Assembly: GCA_030632545.1 (NCBI GenBank)
Contig: DAOVUO010000061.1
Span: 1-9,768 of the forward strand
Direction of reading: 5' to 3'
Origin: Bacteroidales bacterium
Lineage (GTDB): Bacteria > Bacteroidota > Bacteroidia > Bacteroidales > DYOH01
DNA length: 9,768 bases
How positions within the stretch are numbered: position 1 is the first letter of the stretch; every line of letters starts with the position of its first letter. Positions 7,146-9,768 of this stretch are shown in pieces. The position numbers and the translations under genes were made by a program. The notes under the pieces are model-generated. The model was not told the origin of the DNA. It did no database searches and saw only the letters and a list, made by a program, of their open reading frames with translations.

Positions 7146-9768
7146 TATAAATTTTTGTGATAGTATAATTCCTGTTTTGCTTCTGTATTGAACAAAATAA
7201 ATACCGCCTCTGTAATTATTTAAATTCAAATCAATAAGCTGTGTATTGGCGTAAATTGGAATAATTTGCTGTGTTTTTCCAAAATTATCGCTAATAATTA
7301 CATTAGCATCAGCATTTATTTTTGGTATTTTTATTCTGATATAGTCAAATGCTGGGTTAGGATATAATGAAATTTGTAAATTTGGCAAATTATCAATATC
7401 TGCCAAGTCAGTAGGAATTGAGCTATAATCAATTACTTCACTTTGATATATTTCTTTAGTTAAAACATCTTGTACATAAACTATAATGCTATAGTCATTT
7501 GGTGAGTAAAATGTGGGCAGTATATGTTTAATACTAATACTATCTTTCTGATTAACAGCCCATTTATGCATAAACAATGTGCCAGCAGCATCTGGTGCCA
7601 TATCTCTAACAACATTGCTAAAACTGCTTTGTCCATTGGCGCCAACAACAATGCCATTCACATTTTCTACTATAAGCACTTGCATTATAACTTCGCTATT
7701 TATTAATACTTTTGAAGTCAATTTTGCATCTAGCCAAAGTTCATTTATTGTGTCATTTTGGTTAATTTGACTATTAACAATTAAATCAAATTTTGGCTCG
7801 TCTAGTGCTCTCAGAATTAAATCTGCTGCTGTCCAGTTTGTATTAATATAATTAAAATGAGATATTCCATCCATTACCGTATATGGATTACCCGAAATAC
7901 CATAATGCAAACTTAATGCATCAGGAATATCAGGATTTGAACTATAAAAAACATCATTACCTAATGTATTTGTGTGATAAAAAATAGGAATTGCATCATA
8001 GGGAAATGCTGTACTAATATTTTGAATATTTATTTCTGTAGTCCAAGATTTTAAATCTGATGCATTACTGAAACTTTCTACCACAACTTTACGCTTTCTT
8101 TCTCCAATCCAAATATCATCAAAAGCAAAACCCTCGTTACTATAATTGGCATCTGAACCAAATGCAATTCTGAATCTAACATTTGTTTCACCAATTAAAT
8201 AATTTAGATCAAGCCGCGAATCTATCCAAGTTGTATCTGCATTTCCTGTCCATCCCTGTTGCTGTCCACCAGGATTACCTTTTATAGAATATCCATTAAA
8301 CCAATTAATACCCCCATCTACACTACCAGCATTTTGCCATGTATTTCCATCGTCTATGGAAGTTTGGAGAACGGCTCCATCAAGACTGTCTCTAGTTATA
8401 GACCACGTTTTTATGCTAATCATTGGTTTTTCAAATCCTGAAAAATCAAAACACGGGCCAACAACAGCTGAGTTTTCATTATTGTTATAGTCAGCTTGCA
8501 AGCCTGTTATCCAGGCGTTAGATCCTGAGGCGGCAGTATTAATAATACTTCCATTTGGAATACCCAATTCCCAAGAGTTAATAGAGTCAAGTGCTTCTGC
8601 AACCCAACCATTTGTACCTAGTTCAAAATCCTGACTATAAGGATAGTCTAATACATACGGTCTTACATACACTGTATATCTAGCCGTATCAGTACAGCTA
8701 TTTAATGTGCTTATAATTAGTGATACAGGATAGTTAGCAACACTAGTATATTGATGTATTGGATCAATTGCATTTGATGTGCTTCCATCGCCAAAATCCC
8801 ACTCATAATTAATAATATTATTACCTGAGGATAGATTTGTGAATTGTGAAGAACCCATTCCAAAACATTCGTTACTCCAAGTGAAATCTGCTGAAGGATT
8901 ATTGCCAAAATCAATAATTTTTATTGTTGAATTTTGACAACCAGCATTTGACATAATATCTAGTTGTATTTGTTTTAATCCATCTGTTGTATATAAATGA
9001 GAAGGTGCTTGAATAAATGCTTCGTTTTCTAAAATATTATCATTGTCACCAAAATTCCAATACCAAGTTTGAATAGGGTCTAAGGAACTTGTTAAATCTG
9101 TGAAACGTATAGAATCTGCAATACATTGACCTGATATTGAAAAATCTACAATAGGTAACGAATGGATTATAGTAGCTTGGGTGGCAGAAATCATACATCC
9201 ACTGGGAGGATTAGTATAAATATAATCGATAGTATTACTTCCAATACTAGCTAAACTCGCTGTAAAAGAAGCTGTTCCGTCTCCGTTATTATTTATTCCT
9301 GAACCAAAAAATATGCCATTTAAATTTTGCGGTGAACCAAAAACACTTAACTGTGGTTCATCTTCGCAATAATTTACTTGAAGTCCATTTATTGCAGCAA
9401 TTCCTAGAGAATCAACCCAAACATCTTCTTGTGCAGTAAATTGCGTAACACCATCATTACCAATATAATAAAACACAATCCTATGTGTGCCATTTCCTGC
9501 CAGAACTGGATCAAAGATAGCAGTATCTGGTGATAAATTAGTAATGCCATTTCCTGCAAAGAATCCACCTGCTAGCCCATTTATTGCTTTACCGTAAATG
9601 GTATCTAAAGGTTCATCATAGCAATAAATATTTAATGAATCTAATCCAAGTATAACAGCATCTGCTTCCTGTACATTAGTAATTTTAGTTATACTATTAA
9701 TGCATGTTGTTATAGGCTCTTGATAAGTGTATGTAATATTATATCCTGTTCCAATACCAGCAAGCTCA
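7137..9768 (-). CDS. Large T9SS-secreted multidomain protein, C-terminal part (5' end outside window)
   Basis: The frame is open through the right edge, giving 876 visible C-terminal residues; the GTG at 9474-9476 is internal, because the repeat pattern continues across it. Numbering from the first visible residue, the order is: Bacteroidota-type extracellular repeats (1 to about 203); a PKD-like domain (about 204-287, WYWNFGDND); a second PKD domain (about 290-371, YEWDFGDGS); a MAM/lectin-like beta domain (about 373-557, ending GFAFDDIWIGER); an Omp28-like region (about 559-787) with a thioredoxin-like start and a C-terminal part containing NVVRDMAPDAAGT; and a type A T9SS sorting domain (about 794-876, LYPNPAFDYIRI, GGIYFVQY, KFIKK at the end). 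It is therefore expected to be exported by Sec, moved across the outer membrane by T9SS, and anchored or released. No catalytic domain is visible, so an adhesive or structural surface role is inferred. It converges on cdaA with a 36-bp gap. Confidence 0.88.
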   Translation of the reverse strand, partial: ELAGIGTGYNITYTYQEPITTCINSITKITNVQEADAVILGLDSLNIYCYDEPLDTIYGKAINGLAGGFFAGNGITNLSPDTAIFDPVLAGNGTHRIVFYYIGNDGVTQFTAQEDVWVDSLGIAAINGLQVNYCEDEPQLSVFGSPQNLNGIFFGSGINNNGDGTASFTASLASIGSNTIDYIYTNPPSGCMISATQATIIHSLPIVDFSISGQCIADSIRFTDLTSSLDPIQTWYWNFGDNDNILENEAFIQAPSHLYTTDGLKQIQLDIMSNAGCQNSTIKIIDFGNNPSADFTWSNECFGMGSSQFTNLSSGNNIINYEWDFGDGSTSNAIDPIHQYTSVANYPVSLIISTLNSCTDTARYTVYVRPYVLDYPYSQDFELGTNGWVAEALDSINSWELGIPNGSIINTAASGSNAWITGLQADYNNNENSAVVGPCFDFSGFEKPMISIKTWSITRDSLDGAVLQTSIDDGNTWQNAGSVDGGINWFNGYSIKGNPGGQQQGWTGNADTTWIDSRLDLNYLIGETNVRFRIAFGSDANYSNEGFAFDDIWIGERKRKVVVESFSNASDLKSWTTEINIQNISTAFPYDAIPIFYHTNTLGNDVFYSSNPDIPDALSLHYGISGNPYTVMDGISHFNYINTNWTAADLILRALDEPKFDLIVNSQINQNDTINELWLDAKLTSKVLINSEVIMQVLIVENVNGIVVGANGQSSFSNVVRDMAPDAAGTLFMHKWAVNQKDSISIKHILPTFYSPNDYSIIVYVQDVLTKEIYQSEVIDYSSIPTDLADIDNLPNLQISLYPNPAFDYIRIKIPKINADANVIISDNFGKTQQIIPIYANTQLIDLNLNNYRGGIYFVQYRSKTGIILSQKFIKK
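9159..9768 (-). repeat. Tandem protein repeats of about 85 residues in the secreted protein
   Basis: Two full units and the end of a third are visible and probably continue past the edge. The marker YCxDEP is encoded near 9621 and again near 9366, 255 bases or 85 codons apart. Each unit then shows G...NG.F..G.GI, an A.F..S/P..AG.GT-like strand and an I.Y.Y segment. The tail of the earlier copy (LAGIGTGYNITYTY) is encoded at about 9723-9764. The last unit is a few residues shorter. A 13-bp identity, TGCCATTTCCTGC, at 9488-9500 and 9545-9557 encodes AGNG twice inside one unit. Such units are widespread in secreted Bacteroidota proteins. Confidence 0.7.

Noticed and set aside
7524..7770. Two short plus-strand frames opposite the secreted-protein gene
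   Set aside because: They are antisense to the conserved Omp28-like region and carry no domain or start signal.
8717..8914. Hydrophobic 65-residue frame on the minus strand inside the secreted-protein gene
   Set aside because: It lies in another frame over the PKD-coding region; hydrophobicity follows from AT-rich frame shift, and no start signal supports it.
7137..9476. A 779-residue protein starting at the GTG at 9474-9476
   Set aside because: The frame continues open to the right edge and the upstream residues complete a repeat unit that spans this codon; there is no signal peptide after it.
9366..9623. Regularly spaced repeats as a possible CRISPR array
   Set aside because: The spacing is 255 bases and similarity is at the protein level, in an open reading frame; these are domain repeats.

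Overview
The window looks like a chromosomal segment from an AT-rich member of the Bacteroidota. Four things point there: a C-terminal type IX secretion (T9SS) sorting domain on the protein at the right end, a TPR / PD40 propeller / carboxypeptidase-regulatory / OmpA protein with the PorE architecture, the gene set DUF1599 - DoxX/thioredoxin-like (BT_3928 type) - tpiA, and the pair folP - cdaA. Shine-Dalgarno sequences are weak or absent, and the one convincing promoter-like box (TACATTTG) fits the Bacteroidota -7 consensus TAnnTTTG. The exact order or genus cannot be read from this sequence.

Layout. 1-2672 (+): the 3' end of an AsmA-like envelope protein with a long charged helical tail, whose last 29 bases overlap the start of the PorE-like OmpA-family gene. 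2667-2716: a hairpin-forming inverted repeat between convergent genes, probably a two-way terminator. 5215-2715 (-): a tight three-gene unit, DUF1599 protein, then a membrane DoxX/MauE protein with a periplasmic thioredoxin-like domain, then tpiA (12-bp gap, then a 1-base stop/start overlap). 5216-5338: a divergent, extremely AT-rich intergenic region with a 13-bp direct repeat and a promoter-like box facing right. 5339-7100 (+): folP and cdaA, overlapping by 14 bases. 9768-7137 (-): the C-terminal 876 residues of a large secreted multidomain protein running off the right edge.

How the genes fit together. Two themes recur. One is envelope building and secretion: the AsmA-like protein, the PorE-like peptidoglycan-binding protein, and a large T9SS cargo. 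The other is housekeeping metabolism and signalling: glycolysis (tpiA), folate (folP) and cyclic di-AMP synthesis (cdaA). No mobile element, tRNA, rRNA or CRISPR array was found. No clearly new system is evident. The least explained parts are the internally duplicated DUF1599 protein tied to tpiA, two thioredoxin-like modules that have lost the CxxC site, and the helical tail of the AsmA-like protein.
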